Notes: generated from the letters alone by a model not told the origin. A stretch of 64,000 nt of DNA from JAVBMU01 sp031552185 (GCA_031552185.1 JAVBMU010000031.1:1-64000); one strand, 5' to 3'. Counted from the stretch's first letter, positions 36,519-45,728 are shown. Translations and numbers: made by a program.

Positions 36519-37858
36519 GTAGGCGACGGCCCGAATCGTCCGTCAGCGCGCCGGACTTGTCCGGCACCCGGCGGACGGCGACGGTCCCCGGAGAACGCGA
36601 GTCATTCGGCCGCATGCTGGCCGGGTTCCGCCGGCGAGCCGGGCAGGGCCTGGTCGCGTTCGCGCGGTCCATCACCAACGTCGTCACCGGCGCCGGCTGG
36701 GCCGCGCTGGTCGCCATGGTGGTCTGCCTGGTGGTCGGCTATGCGGCCGGCTGGCTCGAATTCGCCGTGGTCGGCGTCGCGCTCGCCCTGCTGGTCGCGG
36801 TCTGCCTGGTCTTCCTGGTGGGCCAGGCGCGGTACGACGTCGAACTGTGGGTGGACAGCAACCGCACCGTAGTCGGGACACCGGTCGTGGCGGGCGTCGG
36901 CGTCGCCGACGGCGGCCGCCGCCCGCTGCTCGCCTCGCACCTGGAGGTGATGCTCGGCGCGGAGGCGATCGAGCTGCGGCTGCCGTCCCGACGGACCCGG
37001 GGCGGCACGCGGGACAGCGAATTCCGGGTGCCGGCCGTGCGCCGCGGCGTCGTCACGGTCGGCCCGGTCCGGACGGTCCAGGGAGACCCGATCGGGTTGT
37101 TCCGGCGCCACCTGGACTGGACCCGGACCGTGGACGTCTATGTCCACCCCGACACCGTGTCCGTCCCGTCCACCAGCACCGGACTGATCCGCGACCTCGA
37201 GGGGAACCCGACCCGGGACCTGACCGCGAGCGACATTTCCTTTCACGCGCTGCGCGAGTACCGGCCCGGCGACGAGCGCCGGCACATCCACTGGAAGAGC
37301 ACCGCCCGCACCGGGCAGCTCACGGTGCGCCAGTTCGAGGAGACCCGGCGCAGCCACATCGTGGTCGCGTTCAGCCTCTCGACCGCGGACTACGCGAACG
37401 AGGACGAGTTCGAGCTCGCCGTGTCCGCCGCCGCCTCGATCGCCGGCCGGGCGATCCACGACTCGCGCCAGCTGACCGTCGTCACCAGTCCCGACGGCGC
37501 CGGGGACGCGGCGCCCCGCGCGCCGCGCGTGCTGCGGTCGACCAGTCGCGCCCGGCTGCTCGACGACTTCAGCGAACTCGTCTACGCCGAGACCGCCGTC
37601 GGCCTGGGCGGGTTGTCCCGGCTTGCCGCGAGCACGGTGTCCGGGATTTCCCTGGTCTTCCTGCTCTGCGGCTCCACCCCGAGCGTGCGCGAACTGCGGT
37701 CCTGGTCGCTCCTGTTCCCGGCCGGCGTCCAGATCGTGGCCGTGGTCTGCAAGCCGGAGCAGTTGCCGACCCAGCGCCGCGTGGCCGAACTGACCGTGCT
37801 CACGATCGGCTACCTCGACGACCTGCGCATCGCGATGTCGAAGGCGGTCTCCGCGTGA
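36515..37858 (+). CDS. DUF58-family membrane protein
   Basis: Protein of 447 residues with a GTG start overlapping the MoxR stop (GTGA). A basic N-terminus precedes two membrane helices (about 62-105) and a beta-rich region. The DUF58 signature follows: REYRPGDERRHIHWKSTARTGQLTVRQFEE. The C-terminal part is a vWA-like fold lacking an evident MIDAS DxSxS motif. DUF58 proteins are the usual partners of MoxR ATPases. It is coupled by GTGA overlap to the next gene. Confidence 0.93.
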   Translation: MSRRRPESSVSAPDLSGTRRTATVPGERESFGRMLAGFRRRAGQGLVAFARSITNVVTGAGWAALVAMVVCLVVGYAAGWLEFAVVGVALALLVAVCLVFLVGQARYDVELWVDSNRTVVGTPVVAGVGVADGGRRPLLASHLEVMLGAEAIELRLPSRRTRGGTRDSEFRVPAVRRGVVTVGPVRTVQGDPIGLFRRHLDWTRTVDVYVHPDTVSVPSTSTGLIRDLEGNPTRDLTASDISFHALREYRPGDERRHIHWKSTARTGQLTVRQFEETRRSHIVVAFSLSTADYANEDEFELAVSAAASIAGRAIHDSRQLTVVTSPDGAGDAAPRAPRVLRSTSRARLLDDFSELVYAETAVGLGGLSRLAASTVSGISLVFLLCGSTPSVRELRSWSLLFPAGVQIVAVVCKPEQLPTQRRVAELTVLTIGYLDDLRIAMSKAVSA

Positions 37859-40230
37859 GCCTCGAACAGCCCCAGTCCCGCCGGGCCGCCCGGGATGTCG
37901 CGCGGGACCACGCCCTGAATTCCGTGCGCGGCCGGCTGGTGGACGTGTTGTTCGTCCTCGCCATGCTGGCGGTCGCGGCGATCCCACTGTGGCCGATCTA
38001 CCAGCACTCGATGATCCTCACGCTGGTCGGCGTCGGCCTCGGCGCCGCGACCCTCGTCGCGCTGATCGGGGCGGCCGCGACCTGGCCCTGGTACGCGATG
38101 GCGTCCGTCACCGCGCTGACCTACGTGCTGATCGGGGTGCCGCTGGCCGTGCCCGCCGAAGCGCGGTGGGGTGTGCTGCCGACGCTCGACGGGCTGAACC
38201 GCTTGTTCGTCGGCACCACCGGGGCGTGGAAGGAGGCGCTCACGGCCCAGGTGCCCTTCGGCACCTACCAGGCGCTCGGCGTTCCCGCGCTGGTGATGGT
38301 GTTGGGCTGCGGCGTGGCGTCGTTGAGCCTCGCGCTGCGGCTGCGCCGACCCGCGTGGGCGTTGCTCGGCCCGCTCGTCCTGCTCGCCTTCGGGATCGCC
38401 TTCGGATCCGCCCACACGCAATGGCCGATCGGCGCGGGGTTGGGCGTCTTCACGCTCGCCGTGAGCTGGGCCGCCGTGCGCTTCGGCCGCGGCCGGCCGG
38501 GGATCAGCGGGCGCCGCCGGGCCTGGGTGGTGCTGCGGCATTACGCGGCGGCCGTGGCCATCCTGGCCACCTGTGCCGCGGGGGCGACCGCGATCGTCGG
38601 CTTCGCTCCGCCCGGGACCGACCGGCACGTCCTGCGCGACGCCGTCACGCCCCCCTTCGAGCCCCGGGAATTGGTCAGCCCGCTGGTCGGGTTCCGCAAT
38701 TCCGTGCTCCCGCCGGGGGCGGACACGACGCTCTTCCACGTGACCGGGTTGCCCGACGACGCCCGGATCCGGTTGGCGACGCTCGACACCTACAACGGCG
38801 TCGTGTTCTCGGTCGGCTCGGGCACCGGCTCCTCCGGATCCTTCGAACGGGTTCCGTACCGGCTCGACCCCAGGCCCGGCCGACGAGTCGAGGTCACGGT
38901 CCAGGTGGCGGAGTACGACGACGTCTGGGTGCCCACGGTCGGGGACCTGGTCTCGATCCGGTTCGGATCCGGCTCGACCGCCGCCGATTCCTTCGTCTAC
39001 AACCGGGCCACCGGCGCGGCCGCCATCCGCAGCGGGCTGGGTGCCGGCACCCGCTACACGCTCGACGCCGTCGTCGCACCGAGCCCGGACGAGCAGACCC
39101 TGGCCAAGCTCCGGCCGAGTCCGATCGGCCAACCGCCGGCGGGCGAGATCCCCCGGGAGTTGATCGACGCGGCCAAGGAGCACGCCGGGAAGTCGACCGC
39201 CCCGGGCGCCCGACTCGTCTCGCTTGCGCGGTGGTTGCGCGCCGGCTACGTGAGCCACGGCGGCGAGGACGAACCGAGCAGTCGGCCGGGGCACTCCGCG
39301 GACCGTCTCACCGAGCTCGTCACCACGTCGCCCATGCTCGGCGACGCCGAGCAATACGCACCGACGCTCGCCCTGCTGGCCCGGGAGATCGGCTTTCCAT
39401 CCCGGGTGGTGCTCGGCTTCGCGCCGGCGCCCGACCGAACCGAGATCACCGGCGCGGACCTGACCGCTTGGGTGGAGGTCCGGATCGCCGACGGCGAGTG
39501 GGTCGCCGTCGACCCGAACCCCGAGCCCCGAAAGGTGCCCGGCAACCGCGAGACCACCCCGCAGGAGATCCACCGGCCGCAGACGGTGCTGCCCCCGCCG
39601 CCGCCGCAGGAGAACGAGACGGCGACGAGCCGTAATGACGAGACCGACGGGCCGCGCGAGGACCCCTCGGGACCCGGCTGGACGGCGAGGCTGGTCGCCG
39701 TGCTGCGCCTGGTCGGCGTCGGCCTTGGGACGATTGCGCTGCTCACGTTCCCATTGTGGATGATTGCGCTGGCCGCGGCGGGGCGGCGGTTCCGGCGCCG
39801 GCGCGCGGACCGACGCGACGTCGTGCTCACCGGCGGCTGGAACGAGGTGCGGGACGCGATGATCGACCGCGGGTTCGGTGTTCACCCTGCGGCGACCCGG
39901 GCCGAGATCGCGAGTCTCACGACGTCGCGGACGGTCGCGGACCTCGCCGAGCGCGCCGATGTCGCGGCCTTCGGCGGCAAGCCCCCGAGCCCGGCCGACG
40001 TCGCCGCCTACTGGGCGGACACCAAGCAGGCGCGGCGCAGCCTCGACGCCGGCGTGCGCCGCCGCGACCGGCTGCGCACCGCGTTGTCCCTGCAGTCGCT
40101 GCGGCGGTCCAGCCGGGCGGCGCTGGCGGCCCGGGACCGCCGGCGCGCCGCCGAGCGCGCGGTGCGCGCGGAGCACGCGGAGCGGGCCGGCGCGGAGTCG
40201 CGCGAGCGAGAGCCGGCGACGCCGAGGTAG
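37855..40230 (+). CDS. TgpA-type membrane protein with catalytically degenerate transglutaminase-like domain
   Basis: Protein of 791 residues. A DUF3488/TgpA-like N-terminal block of six to seven membrane helices (about 20-260) is followed by an exported region containing a transglutaminase-like fold (about 430-560), one membrane helix (about 615-645) and a basic cytoplasmic tail. The catalytic triad is damaged. The Cys position reads GDAEQYA (Ala498), the His position reads ADLTAWVEV (Thr537), and only the Asp (VDPNP, D553) remains. It is therefore likely a binding or scaffold domain. The GTG start overlaps the DUF58 gene. The final TAG lies inside a repeat element (CGAGGTAG). Confidence 0.9.
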   Translation: MSLEQPQSRRAARDVARDHALNSVRGRLVDVLFVLAMLAVAAIPLWPIYQHSMILTLVGVGLGAATLVALIGAAATWPWYAMASVTALTYVLIGVPLAVPAEARWGVLPTLDGLNRLFVGTTGAWKEALTAQVPFGTYQALGVPALVMVLGCGVASLSLALRLRRPAWALLGPLVLLAFGIAFGSAHTQWPIGAGLGVFTLAVSWAAVRFGRGRPGISGRRRAWVVLRHYAAAVAILATCAAGATAIVGFAPPGTDRHVLRDAVTPPFEPRELVSPLVGFRNSVLPPGADTTLFHVTGLPDDARIRLATLDTYNGVVFSVGSGTGSSGSFERVPYRLDPRPGRRVEVTVQVAEYDDVWVPTVGDLVSIRFGSGSTAADSFVYNRATGAAAIRSGLGAGTRYTLDAVVAPSPDEQTLAKLRPSPIGQPPAGEIPRELIDAAKEHAGKSTAPGARLVSLARWLRAGYVSHGGEDEPSSRPGHSADRLTELVTTSPMLGDAEQYAPTLALLAREIGFPSRVVLGFAPAPDRTEITGADLTAWVEVRIADGEWVAVDPNPEPRKVPGNRETTPQEIHRPQTVLPPPPPQENETATSRNDETDGPREDPSGPGWTARLVAVLRLVGVGLGTIALLTFPLWMIALAAAGRRFRRRRADRRDVVLTGGWNEVRDAMIDRGFGVHPAATRAEIASLTTSRTVADLAERADVAAFGGKPPSPADVAAYWADTKQARRSLDAGVRRRDRLRTALSLQSLRRSSRAALAARDRRRAAERAVRAEHAERAGAESREREPATPR

Positions 40231-40301
40231 ATCCATGGCGCGGCCGCACCGGCGGGTCGGGCGCGCGACGGCTCTACCTCGAGCGGCGCGGCGCTACCTC
40301 G
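40203..40301. repeat. Inverted 20-bp-period repeat element, copy B1
   Basis: Direct half-sites CGAGCGAGAGCC (40203) and CGAGGTAGATCC (40223) are 20 bp apart. They face inverted half-sites ending CTACCTCG at 40274-40281 and 40294-40301, also 20 bp apart. The left arm overlaps the end of the transglutaminase-like gene and supplies its stop codon. Confidence 0.65.
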
Positions 40302-40387
40302 CGCGGTACGCCGGGCGCGCCGGCCAGCCCGGGATCTGCCTGCCCGGGATCTGCCGGCCCGCCCGTGCTGCCCGATAGGCTCCTTCC

Positions 40388-41179
40388 GTGAGCACCCCGC
40401 CGAGCCGAGTCGCGGCGTTCTTCGACCTCGACAAAACGATCATCGCCACGTCCTCCGCGGCCGCGTTCTCGCGCCCCTTCTTCGCGGGCGGGCTGCTCGG
40501 CCGGGCGGACGTGCTGCGCAGCGCCTATGCCCACCTGCTGTTCATGGCGGGCGGCGCCGACGAGGGACAGTCCGAACGGATGCGCGCCCACCTGAGTTCA
40601 CTGGTCAAGGGGTGGGATGTCGACACGGTGCGCCGGATCGTCGACCAGACGCTGCACGAGTACATCGACCCGGTCGTCTACCGGGAGGCCACCGCCCTGA
40701 TCGCCGACCACCACGACCAGGGGCACGACGTCGTGATCGTCTCGGCGTCCGGCGCGGAGTTGGTCGAGCCGATCGCCGCGGCGCTCGGCGCGGACCACAC
40801 CATCGCCTCCCGGATGGAGATCGTCGAGGGCCGGTACACCGGTCGGATCGACTTCTACGCGTTCGGCGCCAACAAGGCGGTGGCAATCCGCGAACTCGCG
40901 GCGGACCGGGGCTACGACCTGTCGGCGTCCTACTCGTACTCGGACTCGATCACGGACGCTCCGATGCTCGACGCCGTCGGGCACGCCTACGCGGTCAACC
41001 CGGACCGGGCGATGCGCCGACTGGCGGCGGAGCGGGGCTGGGATCGGCTCGCCTTCCGGCACCCGACCCCGCTGAAGCGCGCACCGCGGCCCGGGCCCGT
41101 CCTGGCGGCAGTCGCGGCGGCGGTGATCGGCGCCGTCGCGATCCGGTACGCCGTCAAGGCGCGGCGCGCGCGGCGCTGA
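40388..41179 (+). CDS. HAD-superfamily phosphatase (HAD-IB/SerB-like)
   Basis: Phosphatase-like protein of 263 residues related to M. tuberculosis Rv3661. Motif I is FFDLDKT, motif II VIVSASG, the Lys motif lies in GANKAVAI, and motif III is YSDSITDAPML. The C-terminus ends in a hydrophobic helix (about 238-255) with a basic tail, suggesting membrane tethering. HAD-IB enzymes include phosphoserine and acyl-phosphate phosphatases; the substrate is not known. It starts 157 bp after the transglutaminase-like gene, beyond repeat element B1. Confidence 0.88.
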   Translation: MSTPPSRVAAFFDLDKTIIATSSAAAFSRPFFAGGLLGRADVLRSAYAHLLFMAGGADEGQSERMRAHLSSLVKGWDVDTVRRIVDQTLHEYIDPVVYREATALIADHHDQGHDVVIVSASGAELVEPIAAALGADHTIASRMEIVEGRYTGRIDFYAFGANKAVAIRELAADRGYDLSASYSYSDSITDAPMLDAVGHAYAVNPDRAMRRLAAERGWDRLAFRHPTPLKRAPRPGPVLAAVAAAVIGAVAIRYAVKARRARR

Positions 41180-41378
41180 CCGGCCCCCGCCCGCCCCCGC
41201 CCTGCTGCGCGCCGAGCCATTGCGCCGCGGGCGTTCGCCGGGTTGAATGGAGGAGATAGGACCAGCACGGACGGGCGGTACCCACGCGCGGACAGTCCAC
41301 GACAGGGACTCGCTGACCGGGCTCGACCCGTTGCAGCGGCTATGTTCGAGTACGCCTGATAGCCGCCGTCCGGCGGGC

Positions 41379-41414
41379 GAAGGCGGCGCCCCCGCGCTCG
41401 GGGGCGCCGCCTTC
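41379..41414. terminator. Perfect 16-bp stem-loop between convergent genes
   Basis: Arms 41379-41394 and 41399-41414 pair perfectly over 16 bp around the loop CGCT. It lies between the HAD gene (+) and the ABC permease gene (-), so it can serve as a bidirectional terminator. The remainder of the 41180-41476 gap shows nothing else recognisable. Confidence 0.88.
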
Positions 41415-41476
41415 GTGTCCGCGCCGAGGGGCCGCGCCGAGGCGCCGCCGCCGCGGCACCTCGCCCCGCCGCCGCG

Positions 41477-44023
41477 CTACTCGTCCGCGACCGCCTCGAG
41501 CACCGGCAGGCGCACCGCTCGCGTCGCCGGCGCGATCGCCGCGACGGCCCCGACCAACACCGCAGCCGCAACCATGCCGGCGATGGTGGGCCACGGGATG
41601 GTGAGCGCGGTAAAGCCCTGCTCCTCGAGAATCGTGGGGAGCGTCGCCGCCAGCCCGACGCCGACCGCCAGCCCGGCAATCGCGCCCGAGACGGCGATCA
41701 GGACGGATTCGATGGTCACCGACCCGGCGAGTTGGAGCCGGCCGAGGCCCACCGCCCGGGACAGCCCGATCTCCCGGGTCCGCTCCAGGATCGACAGGGC
41801 CAGCGTGTTCACAATGCCGATGATCGCAATGACGATCGACAACCCGAGCAGCGCGTACAAGATGTACAGCATCTGGTTGACCTGCTTCGTCAGCGACGAC
41901 GTGAACTCGTCCCGGTCCTGCACCGAGACCACCAGATAGGGCTTGACGGCGGCCGCGAGCTGCCCGCGCAGGGTCTCGGCGCTGCCCTCCTTCGCCGTCA
42001 CCATGACGGTCGTGACGGCGGACAGATTCTCGGGCGCGAGTGCATCCACCACCGGCTGGGGCACGATGATCGGCACGTCGAAGGCGGGCGTGTCCACGAT
42101 GGCCCCCACCCGGATCTCCTGCGGCGCCCGGCCCGGCACGGCCGGCTGGGTGAGCGTGACGACGTCGCCGATGCGCCACCCGTGCCGCTCGGCGTCGCCC
42201 CGCTTGACGAGGGCCTCGCCCGCGTCGAAAGCCGCAATGTCACCCTCGACCGGGTCGAGGGTGAGGGAATGGACGAACGCCCCCGGCGTGACCATGCCGA
42301 CCGGGAGTTGCTCGTCATCGACGGCGAGGGCCGCAAAACCCATCGTGTCGACCCGGGCGACGTCGGGGGCCTTCCGGACGGCCTCGATCGCGCCGGCCGG
42401 GATCCCGTCGGTGCCCACACCGCCCAGGATGTAGTCGCCGACCATGGAGTCGTCGACGACCGTCGCCATCGAGGTCTGGACCGAGGCCGCGAGCACCGAG
42501 GCGGCGCCCACCAGGGCCATCCCGACCATCAGGGCGCCCGAGGTGGTCGCCGTGCGCATCGGGTTGCGGACGGCGTTGCCGCGGGCGAGCCGCCCGATCG
42601 GCCGGAACAGGGCGACGAACGGCCACGCCAATACCCGCACCGCCGGGCCCGCGGCGGCCGGCGCGATCACGACGGCGCCCAGCAGCACCGCCACCGCCCC
42701 GATTCCGAGCAGGACCTCGTCATTGCCCACCCCGCCCAGGGCGGCACCGACCGCCGCCACGCCACCGGCCAGGAGGACCGCGCCGACCACGCCGAACCGG
42801 GCGAGCGTGCGCCGCCGCGCGGGCGGCGCCTCCCGCATCGCCTCGACGGGCGGCACCCGGGCCGCATGCCAGGCCGGCACCGCCGCCGCGGCCACCGCCA
42901 CGCCGACGCCGAAGGCCAGGGCGAGCAGCACCGAGCCGACCTCGAGCGGGACGCTGCCCGCGAGCTCCATCCCGATTCCGTCGAAGATCGCGCGCAGGAT
43001 CTCGATCAGCCCCAGCCCTGCGAAGACGCCGAGCGCCGCGCCCACCAGGCCGACGACGGCGGCCTGGCCGAGCACCGAGGCGAAGACCTGACTCGGCGAG
43101 GCCCCGAGCGCGCGCAGGACCGCCGTCTCCCGCAGCCGCTGCCGGACCACCATCTGGAACGTGTTGAAGATGATGAAGGCGCCCACGAACAAGGCGATCC
43201 CGGCGAAGATCAGCAAAAACGTCGGAATGAAGCCGAGCTGATCGGCGATCGCCTCCTTGCTCGCGGCCCGCCGCTCGGCGCCGGTGGCGACCTTGGCGTG
43301 AGCGTCGGCCGGGACGACGGCGCGGATCCGCTCGGCCAGCGCCGTCGGGTCGGTGCCCGGCGTCGCGTAGACCGAGATGGCGGGCACCAGGCCGTCGGGC
43401 GCGTACAGGCCCATGGCGGTCCGCTCGTCCAGCGCGATCGCCGTCGCGCCGGCCATCGGGGCGTCGAAGGCAAGGCTGCCGACGATGCGCTGCGTGGTCA
43501 CCTCGCCGCCCAGGATCACGGTGGCCCGGTCGCCGACCGTCAACCCGGAGCGGTCGAGCGTGGACGCCTCGAGCGCGATCTCGCCGGCCTGCGCCGGGGC
43601 GCGGCCCACCGCGACGTCGAAACCGGGATCGTCCGGCCAGGTGGCCATCGCGAAATTCGGCGCGCCGTTCCCGCTCGTGACGGCCGTGCCGTCCGCGCCG
43701 ACGAGGATCATCGGCCCCGAGACGTCCGGCAGCGCCCGATCGATTCCGGGCACCCGCGCCAGCCGCTTGGTCAGGTCCGCGGGGATCAGTGACGGGCTGG
43801 TCTCGCCCAGCAGGTCCGACGCCGAGTCGGATTCGCCGGCGCCCTGGACGTAGACATCCGCGACCAGCGACTTGTCCACGATCTCGTCGAAGGTGGCGCC
43901 CAGCATGGTGCGCAGGGAGAAGGTCCCGGAGACGAAGGCGATGCCGAGCACGACCGCCAGGACGGACAGCACGAATCTGATCGGATGGCGGCGCACACCC
44001 CGCCAGGTGACGCGGCCCATCAC
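41477..44023 (-). CDS. MacB/FtsX-type ABC transporter permease
   Basis: Membrane permease of 848 residues with the duplicated FtsX architecture: an N-terminal membrane helix (RHPIRFVLSVLAVVLGIAFVSGTF), a large extracytoplasmic domain, and FtsX helices (FLLIFAGIALFVGAFIIFNTFQMVVRQR...RALGAS). Middle helices, a second extracytoplasmic domain and a second FtsX block (ILYALLGLSIVIAIIGIVNTLALSILERTREIGLSRAVG) follow. Such systems export lipoproteins, peptides or antibiotics, or use mechanotransmission. The start is GTG 44023 (GTGA overlap with the ATPase gene) or ATG 44020. Confidence 0.93.
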   Translation of the reverse strand: MMGRVTWRGVRRHPIRFVLSVLAVVLGIAFVSGTFSLRTMLGATFDEIVDKSLVADVYVQGAGESDSASDLLGETSPSLIPADLTKRLARVPGIDRALPDVSGPMILVGADGTAVTSGNGAPNFAMATWPDDPGFDVAVGRAPAQAGEIALEASTLDRSGLTVGDRATVILGGEVTTQRIVGSLAFDAPMAGATAIALDERTAMGLYAPDGLVPAISVYATPGTDPTALAERIRAVVPADAHAKVATGAERRAASKEAIADQLGFIPTFLLIFAGIALFVGAFIIFNTFQMVVRQRLRETAVLRALGASPSQVFASVLGQAAVVGLVGAALGVFAGLGLIEILRAIFDGIGMELAGSVPLEVGSVLLALAFGVGVAVAAAAVPAWHAARVPPVEAMREAPPARRRTLARFGVVGAVLLAGGVAAVGAALGGVGNDEVLLGIGAVAVLLGAVVIAPAAAGPAVRVLAWPFVALFRPIGRLARGNAVRNPMRTATTSGALMVGMALVGAASVLAASVQTSMATVVDDSMVGDYILGGVGTDGIPAGAIEAVRKAPDVARVDTMGFAALAVDDEQLPVGMVTPGAFVHSLTLDPVEGDIAAFDAGEALVKRGDAERHGWRIGDVVTLTQPAVPGRAPQEIRVGAIVDTPAFDVPIIVPQPVVDALAPENLSAVTTVMVTAKEGSAETLRGQLAAAVKPYLVVSVQDRDEFTSSLTKQVNQMLYILYALLGLSIVIAIIGIVNTLALSILERTREIGLSRAVGLGRLQLAGSVTIESVLIAVSGAIAGLAVGVGLAATLPTILEEQGFTALTIPWPTIAGMVAAAVLVGAVAAIAPATRAVRLPVLEAVADE

Positions 44024-44853
44024 CGCGCCCCGGCCGTCGCCGCCACGACCGGCCGCAGCTGCGCCATCGGACGGCGCAACGCATCGATCACGCTGTCCGG
44101 CGTCGGGCTGCGCAATTCGCCCCGCACCTTCCCGTCGTGCAGGAACAGCACCCGATCCGCGAAGGAAGCGGCCGTCGGGTCATGAGTCACCATCACGATC
44201 GACTGGCCCAGGGTGTCGACCGACGAGCGCAGGAAGCCCAGCACCTCCGCCGAGGCCACCGAGTCCAGGTTTCCGGTCGGTTCGTCCGCGAAGACGATCG
44301 CCGGCCTGGCGATCAGCGCCCGCGCGCACGCCACCCGCTGCTGCTGCCCGCCGGACAGCTCGGCCGGCCGGTGGTGCAGCCGGTTCGTCAATCCCACCGC
44401 GCCGACGACGGCGTCGAACCAGGCCGGATCGACCTTGGTGCGGGCGATGTCCAGCGGCAGGGTGATGTTCTCCCGGGCATTCAGCGTCGGGATCAGATTG
44501 AAGGCCTGGAAGACGAATCCGAGCCGGGTCCGCCGTAGCTTGGTCAACTCGCGCTCGCTCAGCCGGCCGATCGGCTCGCCGTCGACCACCACCTCCCCCG
44601 AAGTCGGCCGATCGAGCCCCGCCAGGCAGTGCATCAACGTCGACTTGCCCGAGCCGGAGGGGCCCATGATCGCGGTCAACTCGCCCCGGGCGATGTCGAC
44701 GTCGATCCCGTCGAGGGCGCGCACGGCGGTCGACCCCTTGCCGTAGACCTTCGTCAGTTCCCGGGTCCGGGCAATCGCCGCGGATTCCCCCGGCGGCTGC
44801 GACCCGGCCGGTGAGAGCGCGGGCGACCCCGCCGGCGACATCGCGTGTGACAT
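44020..44853 (-). CDS. ABC transporter ATP-binding protein (MacB/LolD type)
   Basis: ATPase of 277 residues for the FtsX-type permease just downstream. It has Walker A GPSGSGKST, Q-loop FVFQAFNLIPTLNARENITLPL, signature LSGGQQQRVACARAL, Walker B IVFADEPTGNLD, and the His switch VMVTHD. An extra Ser/Pro-rich N-terminus (MSHAMSPAGSPALSPAGS) precedes the domain. The ATG at 44853 has GAGGAG about 12 bases upstream; ATG 44841 is an alternative. The 169-bp divergent region to gntK contains a CCCC/GGGG inverted repeat at 44941-44954 that might be an operator. Confidence 0.95.
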   Translation of the reverse strand: MSHAMSPAGSPALSPAGSQPPGESAAIARTRELTKVYGKGSTAVRALDGIDVDIARGELTAIMGPSGSGKSTLMHCLAGLDRPTSGEVVVDGEPIGRLSERELTKLRRTRLGFVFQAFNLIPTLNARENITLPLDIARTKVDPAWFDAVVGAVGLTNRLHHRPAELSGGQQQRVACARALIARPAIVFADEPTGNLDSVASAEVLGFLRSSVDTLGQSIVMVTHDPTAASFADRVLFLHDGKVRGELRSPTPDSVIDALRRPMAQLRPVVAATAGAR

Positions 44854-45022
44854 GACAGATCCAATCTCCTCGGGACGCGCGAGGGAGCGCGTCGGTGGTT
44901 CTACCCTTCCGCGCCGAGCACCCGCCGTACATCCGGGAATCCCCTGGTCCGGGGTAGGGAAACCCCCCTGAATCCGGCCCGGGTTCGCCCCGCGCCGCCC
45001 CCGGGCCGGCACGCTATTCCTC

Positions 45023-45613
45023 ATGACCGGGACCATGCCGGGCGCCGGGACCGGAGCCGGTGCCGACGCGCACATCCGTCCGCCCCGCGAACGCCCGGAT
45101 CACATCGTCGTCATGGGCGTCAGCGGCTGCGGCAAGTCCACGGTGGCCGCGGACCTCGCCCGACGGACCGGCCGCCGGTTCCTGGAGGGCGACATGCTGC
45201 ATCCCGAGGCCAACCGCCGCGCGATGGCGGCCGGGATCGCGCTCACCGACGCCGACCGCGCCCCCTGGCTGGCAGCCATCGTGGCCGAACTCGATGCCCG
45301 GCACGGGGCCGGCGAACGGACCGCGCTGAGTTGCTCGGCCCTGCGGCGGGCCTACCGGGACACCCTGCGCGGCGCCGCCGGGCGCCTGCTGTTTATCCAC
45401 CTGGTCGTGCCCCCGGCCGAACTGGCCCGTCGGCTGGCCCACCGGTCGGGGCATTTCATGCCGGCCGGCCTGCTGGCCTCGCAATTGGCCGCGCTCGAGC
45501 CGCTCGACGCCGACGAACTCGGCCTGGCCCTGGACGCAACGCGTCCACCCGCCGACCTCGTGGCGGCGATTCGCCGCGCCGCTGGCGAGTTCGGCCGAAA
45601 CGAGGGAAACTGA
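45023..45613 (+). CDS. gntK: Gluconokinase
   Basis: Carbohydrate kinase of 196 residues that phosphorylates D-gluconate to 6-phosphogluconate. It has Walker A VMGVSGCGKSTVA, FLEGDMLHPEANRRAMAAGIALTDADRAPWL and SCSALRRAYRDTLRG, all typical of GntK. The core starts at about residue 27, so the first 25 residues may be a mis-chosen extension; ATG 45035 is also possible. The ribosome site before 45023 is weak. It is divergent from the ABC transporter operon and upstream of acs. Confidence 0.92.
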   Translation: MTGTMPGAGTGAGADAHIRPPRERPDHIVVMGVSGCGKSTVAADLARRTGRRFLEGDMLHPEANRRAMAAGIALTDADRAPWLAAIVAELDARHGAGERTALSCSALRRAYRDTLRGAAGRLLFIHLVVPPAELARRLAHRSGHFMPAGLLASQLAALEPLDADELGLALDATRPPADLVAAIRRAAGEFGRNEGN

Positions 45614-45643
45614 CCCGCCAAAGCCGGGTCCGGCGGACGTTGG

Positions 45644-45665
45644 CCTACACTCAATGAGTCGTAGG
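45644..45665 (+). promoter_or_regulatory. Imperfect palindrome overlapping a TACACT -10-like box upstream of acs
   Basis: CCTACACTCA and TGAGTcGTAGG form two 10-base half-sites around a central A, with one bulged C. The -10-like TACACT (45646-45651) is inside the left half. A further stem-loop (GTCCGG/CCGGAC with inner GGCC/GGCC, 45671-45697) follows in the presumed acs leader. It is probably an operator for acs. Confidence 0.4.
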
Positions 45666-45728
45666 TCACAGTCCGGGCGGCCAAAGGCCCACCGGACGGT
45701 ATCAGTGTCGATGCGAAGCGAGGCAAAT

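Noticed and set aside
37810..40236. 808-codon minus-strand frame
   Set aside because: Antisense of the TgpA-like gene, with Arg/Gly/Ala composition and no motifs.
41300..41370. T-loop-like GTTCGAGTA, possible tRNA
   Set aside because: No acceptor stem, D-arm or anticodon arm can be built around it.
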